A stretch of 64,000 nucleotides of DNA from assembly GCF_001413955.1 (NCBI RefSeq), contig NZ_LCTZ01000002.1:3571001-3635000 (forward strand). The letters are read 5' to 3'. Position 1 is the stretch's first letter, and each line of letters begins with the position of its first letter. The translations under genes and the position numbers were made by a program. Shown here piece by piece: positions 53,073 to 64,000 of this stretch. The stretch comes from Flagellimonas eckloniae (lineage in GTDB: Bacteria > Bacteroidota > Bacteroidia > Flavobacteriales > Flavobacteriaceae). The notes beneath the pieces are model-generated. The model had not been told where the DNA came from. It did not search any database and saw only the letters and a program-made list of their open reading frames with translations.

Positions 53073-53768
53073 TTATTTACTGAGTTGGGTAAGCATAGTA
53101 CTAGTCATTAATTTTCCTTTTTGGTTAAAACTTTCCTGTTTAACCATTCCAATGCCCTCTGCCAACCAAACTCTAGAGGGAAATATTTTATTCCCCATCA
53201 TTGACATTTTTGTTTTGTTCTCACTATAGATTACAACGCAATCAAAGTCTCCCGCCGGTGTGGATACTTTTTCCATTTTCTCAACTTTTCTATTAATGGT
53301 TTCAACATTTATGTTCATGGTCATGCCTCCCATGTCGGCGGCAACGTTGACACTTGCATCGGCAAGTTCCTGCCCAACACTAAGGTCGTTTGGGAGTTCA
53401 ATGTCGGTACCGGTGACTTCAACTTCTACGGCAGCAAATTGTTGCATCATTTGTTGGTTCATCAACGATTGAAAATCTATTCTTACCACCTCACCTTCAC
53501 AGCTAAAACCATAATCTGAAGCCATTATCTCCTTACCCTTATGATCTTGATATTTCATGTTCATGGTAGCGGAAGTGATATCTCCGGAATTGGAAACTTC
53601 GGTTACCGTATAATCTACTTTTCCTTCTAATTTTCCTTTGCTATTATAATTTGCGTATTGAAAGGAGGCTCCTTCTTCTAAGGGATAGTATTTACTGCAT
53701 GCCGATTGGGCTATTATCATTTGGAATGAAAAAAGACAAATTGTCAATAATCCTAATTTTCTATACAT
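53073..53768 (-). CDS. TapB/DUF3108-like exported protein
   Basis: A 231-residue exported beta-rich protein (signal MYRKLGLLTICLFSFQMIIA). The mature part YYPLEEGASFQYANYNSKGK, then VDYTVTEVSNSGDITSATM, resembles TapB/DUF3108 family proteins, as does the late block VSTPAGDFDCVVIYSENKTK. A repeated-element-like VNVAADMGGMTMNINVETIN lies in the middle. Function unknown. It follows the OmpA-like gene by three bases on the same strand. Confidence 0.78.
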   Translation of the reverse strand: MYRKLGLLTICLFSFQMIIAQSACSKYYPLEEGASFQYANYNSKGKLEGKVDYTVTEVSNSGDITSATMNMKYQDHKGKEIMASDYGFSCEGEVVRIDFQSLMNQQMMQQFAAVEVEVTGTDIELPNDLSVGQELADASVNVAADMGGMTMNINVETINRKVEKMEKVSTPAGDFDCVVIYSENKTKMSMMGNKIFPSRVWLAEGIGMVKQESFNQKGKLMTSTMLTQLSK

Positions 53769-53771
53769 GGG

Positions 53772-55097
53772 TTACATTTTTATAAATTCTACTCTTCTGT
53801 TTTGGGCTTTGCCCTCTGCTGTGCTATTATCCCCAACAGGCTCGGACTCTCCTTTGCCTTCGGAAATTAATCTATCTGAACTTATGCCATAAACGGATAC
53901 CAGTGCATTTTTTACAGCTTCAGCCCTGTTTTTGGATAATGTTTGGTTGTTGCCATCAGAACCATCGGCATCTGTATGTCCAACTATTTTAAGCCCTATT
54001 GAAGTTTCTTGTTTCAACACCTGCGAAATTTGACGTATAATCCCCATAGACTGTGGTTGAATATTGGCAGAACCGACGTCAAAAAGAATTCCATTAGTAG
54101 AAACTTTCCCTTCTGAAATTAGTTTTCTACGAAGATCTACACCTCCTTCGGCCACTTTTAAATTTGTGATAAAAAGACGTTCCTTACCATCCTTGAATCC
54201 GTTTGCATGAAATTTTAGGGTGTTCAATACAGCCCCTGTGGGTACAATACGGGGAATGTCAATATGTTTTTCTTCATTTACCCATAGGCGAAAGCGCTGT
54301 TTGTTCACGGCAATGGAAATGTGTGGTCTGCCTTCAAATTCATCTCTAAGATCAGCTTTTACCACGCTGTAAATTTCTCTTTTGTTGTTGATGCGATTAG
54401 ACATGGTAATTCCTATAGGTGTATATTCGCATGGTGAAATCCGAGCATGAACAAAGTTGCTGCCATCTTTAAACTTATCATCGTCGCTTAAATCAATACG
54501 AAGAATTGCATTGGACGAGGTTTTGTTATCTGTTCCTACGGTCATTAGATCAAATTCAATAGTGTATTCTTCTGGTAACTGAGGCACATCTGGAATATAA
54601 TAAAGTGAATATCCTGAAATTAATTCCAACCATTTTTCTGGAGAATCTCCCAAGGTAACTACTTCACCACCACCGTTGGTATTCCATTTAGATGGAAAGT
54701 CACCAACAAAATCGTTTACAAAGTCATCAAAGAACATGGGTTTGTCACCGGGAACATAGTCAAACTTGCTGTATACCCGGATGTTTTTTGGGCCACTGGT
54801 TTCCGATGTTTCAGGGCTAGGAGCATCTTGGTTTCCATTTCCAGTGTTGCCCTGATTGCCGGAACCGGTATTTTCAGGAGATTTTGGGGCTTTTTGCCCG
54901 CCCGAACCTGTTTCAAGGATACTGTCCAGTGCTTGATCCGTTTTTTTTGTGGTTTCAGTTTCTACGCGGCGCTCTACGGTACGTTCTGCCGCCTGCTCTG
55001 CTTTTTTTGCTAATTTTTTAAAGAATTGTGCGTTACCATTCGAATAGAAGGCCATGGCAAAAACCAATAGGATTTTGCTTACAAAAGAGGTTTTCAT
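53772..55097 (-). CDS. OmpA family protein
   Basis: A 441-residue outer-membrane-associated protein. Signal MKTSFVSKILLVFAMAFYSN; a helical/low-complexity linker rich in Gly, Asn and Ser; about 125-310 a LamG-like beta domain (FVHARISPCEYTPIGITMSN); and a C-terminal OmpA domain about 330-441 (FDVGSANIQPQSMGIIRQIS, KIVGHTDADGSDGNNQTLSK, NRAEAVKNALVSVYGISSDR, AQNRRVEF). The D and R residues that bind diaminopimelate in peptidoglycan are present. Same strand and close to the TapB-like gene. Confidence 0.9.
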   Translation of the reverse strand: MKTSFVSKILLVFAMAFYSNGNAQFFKKLAKKAEQAAERTVERRVETETTKKTDQALDSILETGSGGQKAPKSPENTGSGNQGNTGNGNQDAPSPETSETSGPKNIRVYSKFDYVPGDKPMFFDDFVNDFVGDFPSKWNTNGGGEVVTLGDSPEKWLELISGYSLYYIPDVPQLPEEYTIEFDLMTVGTDNKTSSNAILRIDLSDDDKFKDGSNFVHARISPCEYTPIGITMSNRINNKREIYSVVKADLRDEFEGRPHISIAVNKQRFRLWVNEEKHIDIPRIVPTGAVLNTLKFHANGFKDGKERLFITNLKVAEGGVDLRRKLISEGKVSTNGILFDVGSANIQPQSMGIIRQISQVLKQETSIGLKIVGHTDADGSDGNNQTLSKNRAEAVKNALVSVYGISSDRLISEGKGESEPVGDNSTAEGKAQNRRVEFIKM

Positions 55098-55224
55098 TTA
55101 TAGTGTTTTGATTGTGTGTTACTTAAGATACTAGATTTTAAGTAAACTACAAAAATGTGGATGAGTTTGAGTGCCTGATGTGTAACTTGTTAAAACTAAT
55201 GTATAAGCTGCATAAAAAGTAGCA

Positions 55225-57687
55225 CTAATTCATTTTGTAAACAATGAGCGAATTGTCCTGATCTTTTGCGACCAGTTCCAATTTTTTATCATTGTTCATG
55301 TCCGTTAAATCAATCAAGGAATTTCCAAAAACTGGAAAATTAGGAATTGATACTGCTTGGCTATCAAATAAATATATTTTTTGGTTCTGTATGTCAGTGA
55401 CACTCACATAAATTTTATCATAGATATAAAAGATCTTAGGTTTGGAATAAACCCCTAAATCCAATTCCACTTTCTTTCCCCTTATACTTAGAATATTATC
55501 ATCCATAAAGACCAAAGTCTTACTTGTAGCATACATACCGTGATCATTGCTCAGGTTGAAATTGGTACTTGTAAGCTTTCCTTTTGTGTCAATTTGGTGT
55601 AGGACCCCTTTCTTATTGGTTACCGAAAACTTGTTTTTGTACAAGAAAACCTCACTATCAGAAAAATCAATTTTTGTGGATACTTTTATGCGGTCTCCTC
55701 CCGATCTATGAAGTATTTTAAGGCTTTTGTCCTCCAGTTGAAATACCAAATAATCTTTATTGGCAATACGGAAATGTTTGGGAGCTCTAAGTATTGGACT
55801 TTGAGCTCTTGTGTAGGTAAATCCACTCACAATTTCCAACTTATTGTTGTACATAAAGACCTTTTCACCTTGGGTAACTATAAAGCGATAGTCTTTTTTG
55901 CCCTCATAATCAAAAACGGCCAATGGGTTTAGATTGCCACCTTCAAAAGTCTTTGTGAAAGGAGGGACATCCTTACCATTTCTATCAATGATCAAAAACT
56001 GGTTATTTGTGCAAAAAGCCAATTGTAAACGACCATTTTTATAGATATCCACTTGTTGAATTGGGCCTTGTATACGTCCATCTAGTTGCTTTTTCCAAAG
56101 CACCTTTCCATCAGTGGAAATTAGATATAAAAAGTTGTTCTGGTCTTGCACCACAATTTCTTGCTTGTTGGTTCTGTGGTTTTTGACAAATTGTGGATCA
56201 ATTGCCAAATCCGTGTCAAGTTCTAGAGTAAACTGTGGCGTTACGGTATTGTTCTTGACCGTTTTCTCTATTTTGGATATAGAAGTATTGAAATGGGCAA
56301 AATCAGTGTCAGCCACCACTTGGGAAGCAAAGGAATATCCAGAAAAATCAGCTTTTTTAACCGAATTGAAAAGGTTGGGGGCAAGTTCTTGTTCTGAAAA
56401 AAACTCTATTCCCGATGCATTGGAAACAAAAAGCATACTAGACTCGGTTGCAAGCGGCGTTATGGCAGTTTTATAAACGGGAGCATTGGTAAATGCCGAT
56501 GTACTTTTATAATTGCTGATTATAGTCTGGATGGGTTCTTTGCTCTCTGAAAAAACAAAGGTGTTTTCAAGAATTGTGCAATAACTGGATTTGAAATCTG
56601 CCAACAAAGCGGTGAAGTTTTCTGTCAACAGATTAGTGCTTTTTAGCGTAATGATCTCACTTCCTTGATAGGTGGTTGAAGCGGTCTTGTCGGTATTTAT
56701 AAATTCTGATAGGCTTTCCGTTCCAAAGGAATTTAAAAGAACCACCTTTTTGTTGTTGGCATATATAATACCCAGTTCTTCAATGGTGTTAAAAAGGGAG
56801 TCTACAGGTTTTATTCTATCCAAAAATGTATTTTGATTTTTGGCAAAAACCTGGTAATCATCAAATGTATAAGAAACAATGGCTTGTGCGTTCAAGGGTG
56901 CAAAAAGTGGGGTTCTAGTGGCCAATGGAGTTGTTCCTTTGAACAAATTGATGAAATTTTTAGTCGAATCAGAGGCTATGGCAACCCCATTCAAATTAAT
57001 ATTGTCAGAATTGGCCGAAAAATCCATGGAAATCCAATCGGAGAAAGATTCAATGCCATTGCCATCCTTATTTAATTGGGAGGCAACCAAGGAAGATGGT
57101 TCATCCAGATTCAAAAATAATGTGGCAGATTTGTTCTGATTGGCAGTCTGGTAGAGTTTTTTCAGTGTGTTGTTTACGGCATTGGGCTTTGCTCGCGCCA
57201 TATTTTCAATAAGCATTAAAGACGAGCTTAGTATCATGGTTCTATCTAAAGAGATACTATAGACCTCATAATCATCTAATCTATATTTTTCTATGCTTTT
57301 ATTTTGATATGTTAGTGTTTCAACACTTTTGTTTGAGATGTCCTCTACATTCACCAAGTTGGGAGTATTCTCGGAAATAAGAATAAATTCATAATTATCC
57401 TTTCCAACCTCATAAAGACCTAATACGCAGCGTGCTTCTGTTTCAACATGTTTTAGGCCTTTTAGTTTTTTTGCTAGCTCTTTACTGAGCAGAAAATCAT
57501 CTGTCTTTTCTAGGACCGAACTGTTCTTTAGCTCGCTTTTTAAATTTGACAGATTATTTATTTTAATTACTACTGAAGAGTTTGCAGGAAGGTAATCCAA
57601 CAAAGAATCTGTAGTTTTTACTTTGGTTTGACAGGAGATTAGAAAAAGGGTTAATAAGGTGAAGAGCGCCTTAGTTTTCATTTTCAA
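55225..57687 (-). CDS. Large lipoprotein, beta-propeller-like C-terminus
   Basis: An 820-residue lipoprotein (MKMKTKALFTLLTLFLISC). The N-terminal ~490 residues contain blocks like LLDYLPANSSVVIKINNLSN and LFLNLDEPSSLVASQLNKDG, which resemble DUF3352-type proteins. From ~500 there is a WD/PQQ-type repeat region (NNFLYLISTDGKVLWKKQLD, GRLQLAFCTNNQFLIIDRNG, DYLVFQLEDKSLKILHRSGG) suggesting a propeller. No catalytic motif; function unknown. 22 bases separate it from rnhB on the same strand, so it is probably expressed from the rnhB promoter. Confidence 0.7.
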   Translation of the reverse strand: MKMKTKALFTLLTLFLISCQTKVKTTDSLLDYLPANSSVVIKINNLSNLKSELKNSSVLEKTDDFLLSKELAKKLKGLKHVETEARCVLGLYEVGKDNYEFILISENTPNLVNVEDISNKSVETLTYQNKSIEKYRLDDYEVYSISLDRTMILSSSLMLIENMARAKPNAVNNTLKKLYQTANQNKSATLFLNLDEPSSLVASQLNKDGNGIESFSDWISMDFSANSDNINLNGVAIASDSTKNFINLFKGTTPLATRTPLFAPLNAQAIVSYTFDDYQVFAKNQNTFLDRIKPVDSLFNTIEELGIIYANNKKVVLLNSFGTESLSEFINTDKTASTTYQGSEIITLKSTNLLTENFTALLADFKSSYCTILENTFVFSESKEPIQTIISNYKSTSAFTNAPVYKTAITPLATESSMLFVSNASGIEFFSEQELAPNLFNSVKKADFSGYSFASQVVADTDFAHFNTSISKIEKTVKNNTVTPQFTLELDTDLAIDPQFVKNHRTNKQEIVVQDQNNFLYLISTDGKVLWKKQLDGRIQGPIQQVDIYKNGRLQLAFCTNNQFLIIDRNGKDVPPFTKTFEGGNLNPLAVFDYEGKKDYRFIVTQGEKVFMYNNKLEIVSGFTYTRAQSPILRAPKHFRIANKDYLVFQLEDKSLKILHRSGGDRIKVSTKIDFSDSEVFLYKNKFSVTNKKGVLHQIDTKGKLTSTNFNLSNDHGMYATSKTLVFMDDNILSIRGKKVELDLGVYSKPKIFYIYDKIYVSVTDIQNQKIYLFDSQAVSIPNFPVFGNSLIDLTDMNNDKKLELVAKDQDNSLIVYKMN

Positions 57688-57709
57688 AGTTTAAACAAAT
57701 TTAGGGTTT

Positions 57710-58306
57710 TTAAATATCCAGTGATAATTGCTCAGGAAGTTGTCTAAAGCTTTTTCTATGATATTTGGTAAGGCCATAGGTTCTAATTGCTTCGCGGTGC
57801 TCTTTGGTAGGATATCCTTTATTTTTTTTCCAGTTGTACATGGGAAATTCTTCATGGATTCTTGCCATATATTCATCTCTATACGTTTTAGCCAATACAG
57901 AAGCTGCTGCAATGCTCATAAACTTCCCATCTCCCTTTATTATGCATTCATGTGAAATGGATGGGTATGGTTTGAATCGATTGCCGTCAACAAGAATAAA
58001 ACTTGGGGTATTTAATAATCCATCAAGAGCTTTGTGCATTGCTAAAATGGAAGCATTCAAAATATTAATGGTGTCAATTTCTTCTTGAAAAACATGACGT
58101 ACGGAAAATGATAAAGCTTCCTTTTCTAAAAGAGGTTTTAAAAATTCTCTTTTCTTTTCTGACAATTGTTTGGAATCATTTAATAATGTATTCTCAAAAT
58201 CAGGAGGTAATATAATGGCTGCTGCCGTAACGGGACCAGCCAAGCAACCTCTTCCCGCTTCATCGGTCCCTGCTTCATTCTGATATTTATAAATACTCTT
58301 GAGCAA
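57710..58306 (-). CDS. rnhB: Ribonuclease HII
   Basis: Removes ribonucleotides from DNA and RNA primers. Catalytic acids: D and E in [15 protein letters not shown] (GTDEAGRG), D in [10 protein letters not shown] in [18 protein letters not shown]. 198 residues from the TTG at 58306, a normal length; an ATG at 58393 would add 29 residues unlike the family N-terminus. Start is therefore uncertain. Divergent from the porin gene. Confidence 0.92.
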   Translation of the reverse strand: MLKSIYKYQNEAGTDEAGRGCLAGPVTAAAIILPPDFENTLLNDSKQLSEKKREFLKPLLEKEALSFSVRHVFQEEIDTINILNASILAMHKALDGLLNTPSFILVDGNRFKPYPSISHECIIKGDGKFMSIAAASVLAKTYRDEYMARIHEEFPMYNWKKNKGYPTKEHREAIRTYGLTKYHRKSFRQLPEQLSLDI

Positions 58307-58425
58307 GTTTTTTTCTTGAACTATGTTAATGTAAAGGTAAATATAGTGAAGCAGTGTTGTAGGATATAAACTTTCACATTTCTTTAGAAACAAAACATAT
58401 ACCTTTGCTTGACCAATAATATGGA

Positions 58426-60474
58426 ATGAGATTTTTATTTTTTACCCTGATTTTTTTTCTAGGTCTAAAAGCATATACACAACAGGACTCTATTCCCCAG
58501 CAGGATTCTATCCCCAAAGCAAAAAAAATGGATTCCATTGCCCAGGATTCAATACCCATGGAAAAAAGGAAAGATTCTACCGCTAAAGACTCTCTTTTTT
58601 TTAAAGGACCAAAAAAACAAAAAATAGAAGTCGATTCTGTATCCATCAAAGACTATAAAATCGTATCCCATGCACGGGATACTATTTTCTTGGACACTAC
58701 TTTAACAATTAAAAAGGAATACAAATACAATTACCTTAGAAAAGATGATTTTGAACTGATGCCCTTTTCAAACATAGGTCGTCCGTACAATGTTCTGGGA
58801 CGAACATTTTCAAACAATACATTCTATCCGCAATTGGGTGCAACCACAAAGCACAACAACTATTTTGAAGTTGAGGACATTGCGTATTACAATGTGCCCA
58901 CTCCAATTACGGAATTAATGTTTAAGACCACTTTGGAACAAGGGCAATTGTTAGATGCCTTATTAACGTTTAACACATCTAAGAGATTAAATGTTTCAAT
59001 TGCGTTTAAAGGATTTAGGTCTTTGGGAAAATACCAATATGATGAGGCCAAGTCGGGTAATTTTAGGACATCGTTTAACTATACAAATAAAAAGAACACG
59101 TATGCCCTAAGGGGGCATTTTGCTGGTCAGAAACTTGAAGCTGAGGAAAACGGAGGGCTGTCAAACCTAGAGCAATTTGAAAACGACCCTGAAGGTGATT
59201 TTACGGATAGGTCAAGGATTGATGTCCTGTATACAAATGCTACAAATAGATTAGTAGGCAAACGATACTATCTAGATCACAAGTTTAAGTTGATTAATTA
59301 TAAAAAGGATTCAACAACTACAGAACCTACAACATTGACTATTGGACATGAATTTAATTATGAGTCAAAGCTATATGATTTTGTACAGTCATCTCAAAAT
59401 GATGCTTTTGGAGATGATCCGTTTGTTACCCCAATTGAAGACAGGGCTAGATTAAAGACAATGTCCAACACCGTATCTGCTGAATTCTCAAATAAAATTT
59501 TAGGAAGTATTACAGGCACTTTGGGTCTTTACAATTACAATTATTTTTTTAATAGTTTGTTGATAACGGAATCAGGCACAATACAAAATCAATTAAAAGG
59601 AGAAGAAATAATAGCAGGTGGAAGGTACCATAATGATTTTGGCCGTTTGAGTTTAACTGGAAATGTAAATTACACCGTGTCGGGAGAACTTACCGGAAAC
59701 TCGTTCAATGCAGGATTGGATTATCGAGTGAATGACAATAATGTGATTTCAGGTGGTATTCATGCTTCTTCAAGGATGCCGGATTTTAACTATTTGCTGT
59801 ATCAAAGCGATTATAGGAATTTTAATTGGCAGAACACGGATACTTTTGAAAACCAACAAATACAAAGTATCAGATTTGCATTCGATTCTAAAAAATTTGG
59901 AAGGATAGATGCCGAGTATAGCAATATTGATAATTACACCTATTTTGAATCAATAGCTACAGAAGAAGAAATAGAAGCCGCTCAAGAAACTGCTTTTGTG
60001 CGGCCTTTTCAAGAAACTTCAACCATAAATCATCTACGTGTAAAATATGCCAAAGAATTTAAATGGAGAAGATGGGCGTTCAATAACACTGTTCTTTATC
60101 AAAATGTTACTCAAGATAATCAAGTATTGAATGTGCCTCAACTGGTAACTAGAAATACATTGTATTTCTCCAAGGATATCTTTAAAAGGGCAATGTTTAT
60201 ACAAACAGGGGTTACATTTAAATATTTCACTTCATATAACATGAATGCCTATAATCCTTTGTTGGGTGAATTTTATATTCAAAATAGGGAAGAGTTTGGC
60301 GGGTATCCATTAATGGACTTTTTTATCAATGCGAAAGTTAGACAGACAAGAATATATTTAAAAGCAGAACACTTCAATTCTCTCTTCGCAGAACCTAATT
60401 TCTATGCTGCGCCAAATTATCCATACAGGGACTTTGTTATTCGTTTTGGATTGGTGTGGAATTTCTTTTCTTGA
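58426..60474 (+). CDS. Putative porin (Bacteroidota family)
   Basis: A 682-residue outer-membrane protein. Signal [19 protein letters not shown]; a Ser/Asp/Lys-rich linker with repeated QDSIP ([20 protein letters not shown]) at about 20-65; then a long beta-barrel with the family N-terminal block [19 protein letters not shown] and [39 protein letters not shown]. The C-terminus is aromatic ([15 protein letters not shown]), as expected for barrel insertion. No plug or TonB box. Substrate unknown. Confidence 0.85.
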   Translation: MRFLFFTLIFFLGLKAYTQQDSIPQQDSIPKAKKMDSIAQDSIPMEKRKDSTAKDSLFFKGPKKQKIEVDSVSIKDYKIVSHARDTIFLDTTLTIKKEYKYNYLRKDDFELMPFSNIGRPYNVLGRTFSNNTFYPQLGATTKHNNYFEVEDIAYYNVPTPITELMFKTTLEQGQLLDALLTFNTSKRLNVSIAFKGFRSLGKYQYDEAKSGNFRTSFNYTNKKNTYALRGHFAGQKLEAEENGGLSNLEQFENDPEGDFTDRSRIDVLYTNATNRLVGKRYYLDHKFKLINYKKDSTTTEPTTLTIGHEFNYESKLYDFVQSSQNDAFGDDPFVTPIEDRARLKTMSNTVSAEFSNKILGSITGTLGLYNYNYFFNSLLITESGTIQNQLKGEEIIAGGRYHNDFGRLSLTGNVNYTVSGELTGNSFNAGLDYRVNDNNVISGGIHASSRMPDFNYLLYQSDYRNFNWQNTDTFENQQIQSIRFAFDSKKFGRIDAEYSNIDNYTYFESIATEEEIEAAQETAFVRPFQETSTINHLRVKYAKEFKWRRWAFNNTVLYQNVTQDNQVLNVPQLVTRNTLYFSKDIFKRAMFIQTGVTFKYFTSYNMNAYNPLLGEFYIQNREEFGGYPLMDFFINAKVRQTRIYLKAEHFNSLFAEPNFYAAPNYPYRDFVIRFGLVWNFFS

Positions 60475-60562
60475 AGTTACTATAATATTCCATTAATTGC
60501 TGGCTGAAAAACAGCACTTTAGAAAATTATTGATTTTTTTATGGAAAAATAGGCTGAAACTA

Positions 60563-60594
60563 TTTGCGGAGAAAAAATAAGCTGACTATATTTG
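60563..60594 (+). promoter_or_regulatory. rRNA promoter, exact Bacteroidota consensus
   Basis: TTTG at 60563-60566, 20-base spacer, TATATTTG at 60587-60594. Both elements are exact (TTTG and TAnnTTTG). Transcription should start near 60600, about 190 bases before 16S. It is the best promoter match in the window. Confidence 0.85.
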
Positions 60595-60680
60595 CACCCG
60601 CTTAGCTGATAAGGCTGGGTTTGAAAAGGGAATAAAAAAGGTCTTTTTCGGGTCTGTTTTTTTTCTTTTTGATTAGGAAG

Positions 60681-60699
60681 AAGTTCATTTGACATATTG
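60681..60699 (+). repeat. Leader motif AAGTTCATTTGACATATTG (copy 1)
   Basis: A 19-base sequence in the 16S leader that recurs with one base fewer at 62729-62746 just before 23S. Probable antitermination or RNase III processing signal in the rRNA precursor. Confidence 0.55.
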
Positions 60700-60787
60700 T
60701 ATAGACAGCGTAAAAGAGAATAACAAAGAACCATTTTGATGCAGGGACTTGGGAATTGTTTTGGGAGTTAAGAATATTTAACTTTTT

Positions 60788-62310
<1,523 letters not shown>

Positions 62311-62399
62311 TAGAGAAAGACGACCGGACGATGTCCCGTCCTTTCATCGGGGTGGTCCTTGTTTTTCTTTTATGCTGTCTTATAATATGTTCACCAAAG

Positions 62400-62473
62400 A
62401 GTCTCATAGCTCAGCTGGTTAGAGCGCTACACTGATAATGTAGAGGTCGGCAGTTCGAGTCTGCCTGAGACTA
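62400..62473 (+). tRNA. tRNA-Ile (GAT)
   Basis: 74 bases. Perfect seven-base-pair acceptor stem (AGTCTCA with TGAGACT), D arm with GCTCAGCTGGTTAGAGC, anticodon stem CTACA/TGTAG around CTGATAA with anticodon GAT at 62434-62436, T arm GTTCGAGTC. No encoded CCA. Lies in the 16S-23S spacer. Confidence 0.97.
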
Positions 62474-62600
62474 CTGTATTGCGGTCTTATGGCTGCTTAC
62501 GTTCATTAAATATTGAAGGAAATTCTAGAAGTTGGGCAACCATGGGTTGACAGGTTACAATTAACTGCAGACTGTTAACTGTGAGCTGCCGCCTAGAAAT

Positions 62601-62674
62601 GGGGGATTAGCTCAGCTGGCTAGAGCGCCTGCCTTGCACGCAGGAGGTCATCGGTTCGACTCCGATATTCTCCA
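62601..62674 (+). tRNA. tRNA-Ala (TGC)
   Basis: 74 bases. Acceptor stem GGGGGAT with ATTCTCC (two G-T pairs), D arm GCTCAGCTGGCTAGAGC, anticodon stem CCTGC/GCAGG with anticodon TGC at 62635-62637, T arm GTTCGACTC. No encoded CCA. Second tRNA of the spacer; Ile-Ala is the usual pair. Confidence 0.97.
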
Positions 62675-62728
62675 CAAGGGCGTAAAAGCTGTCCACGGCA
62701 TATTTTTTTGCCAGTGGCGGCCCGCCAC

Positions 62729-62746
62729 AAGTTCATTGACATATTG
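62729..62746 (+). repeat. Leader motif AAGTTCATTGACATATTG (copy 2)
   Basis: Second copy of the 16S-leader motif, about 110 bases before 23S. It follows a 15-base near-palindrome GTGGCGGCCCGCCAC at 62714-62728, absent from copy 1, and is followed by the stem TGATGGTTTATACCATCA (62758-62775). Confidence 0.55.
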
Positions 62747-62858
62747 GGACGGAGCGTGATGGTTTATACCATCATGGCGAAGTCAAAAAAGAAACACGAA
62801 GTAGAATAGAATATAATAAAGGATTACGAGGGCATTTGTACTTAGGTACAGGTGCGAC

Positions 62859-64000
<1,142 letters not shown>

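Larger units (their letters stand above)
60475..60787 (+). other. rRNA operon promoter and leader region
   Basis: No gene. It contains an AT-rich stretch (60481-60545) that could act as an UP element, the consensus promoter at 60563-60594 and a transcribed leader, including TTGACATATTG at 60689-60699 that recurs before 23S. Short reverse frames here are chance. Confidence 0.6.

Overview
The window is bacterial, AT-rich, and belongs to the Bacteroidota, most likely a marine member of the family Flavobacteriaceae. The sequence evidence is: promoters of the Bacteroidota form TTTG-N20-TAnnTTTG; many short lipoprotein signals; TonB-dependent receptors, one with an STN domain and a FecR/ECF-sigma pair; HmuY-, GSCFA-, TPM-, DUF4136-, DUF5522- and DUF6607-type families; and a 16S gene ending in the flavobacterial form GGCTGGAACACCTCC. 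The 16S variable regions look like the Muricauda/Maribacter part of the family; that placement is inference. It is a chromosomal segment: there is no transposase, integrase, phage gene or CRISPR array.

Layout. 1-2.9 kb: the 5' end of an alpha-2-macroglobulin-like lipoprotein, two tandem paralogous secreted proteins with an ECCG motif, and the end of an operon (M23 peptidase, MerR regulator, LemA, two TPM proteins; 4.8 down to 1.66 kb). 4.9-10.8 kb: alaS, a GSCFA protein, a DUF4230 protein and a PDZ-carrying HExxH peptidase. 10.8-13.2 kb: an aromatic amino acid hydroxylase divergent from an Lrp/AsnC regulator, with paired TACTATA palindromes between them. 13.3-18.9 kb: cell-envelope and housekeeping genes (DUF4136, DUF5522, a mini HExxH membrane protein, an ACC-deaminase-like enzyme, glucosaminidase-LysM, hemL, an MFS transporter). 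19-26 kb: a membrane-anchored cyclase, then a probable heme/iron locus (TonB receptor, HmuY-like lipoprotein, DoxX on the minus strand; DUF6607 and a flavinylated FMN-binding protein on the plus strand), with an inverted repeat over the receptor promoter. 26-29.3 kb: an AraC regulator and the three-gene unit it probably controls, preceded by two 13-bp direct repeats. 29.3-30.7 kb: a DUF3307/SatD pair preceded by a 28-bp-period repeat operator. 30.7-36.9 kb: SH3, Spy-like and metzincin proteins, then two paralogous secreted proteins built from a ~35-residue repeat. 36.9-43.6 kb: a DASS anion symporter and a FecR-controlled TonB receptor with a divergent ECF sigma factor. 43.6-46.3 kb: a StlD/DarB-like ketosynthase with a heme-oxygenase-fold-like C-terminal domain, plus an uncharacterised partner. 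46.4-60.5 kb: lysS, thioredoxin-like, membrane-anchored LuxR, class C beta-lactamase-like, YqaE/Pmp3, lipoprotein, lipB, TapB-like, OmpA, a large lipoprotein, rnhB and a putative porin. 60.5-64 kb: an rRNA operon (16S, tRNA-Ile, tRNA-Ala, 5' part of 23S) behind a consensus promoter.

The most interesting points are regulatory and lie between genes: the SatD operator array, the AraC direct repeats, the Lrp palindromes, and the promoter-overlapping repeat of the heme locus. Among proteins, the ketosynthase/HO-like fusion with its partner and the LGFDT-YLPE-FDPY repeat family stand out. All family assignments come from motifs read by eye; no searches were run.
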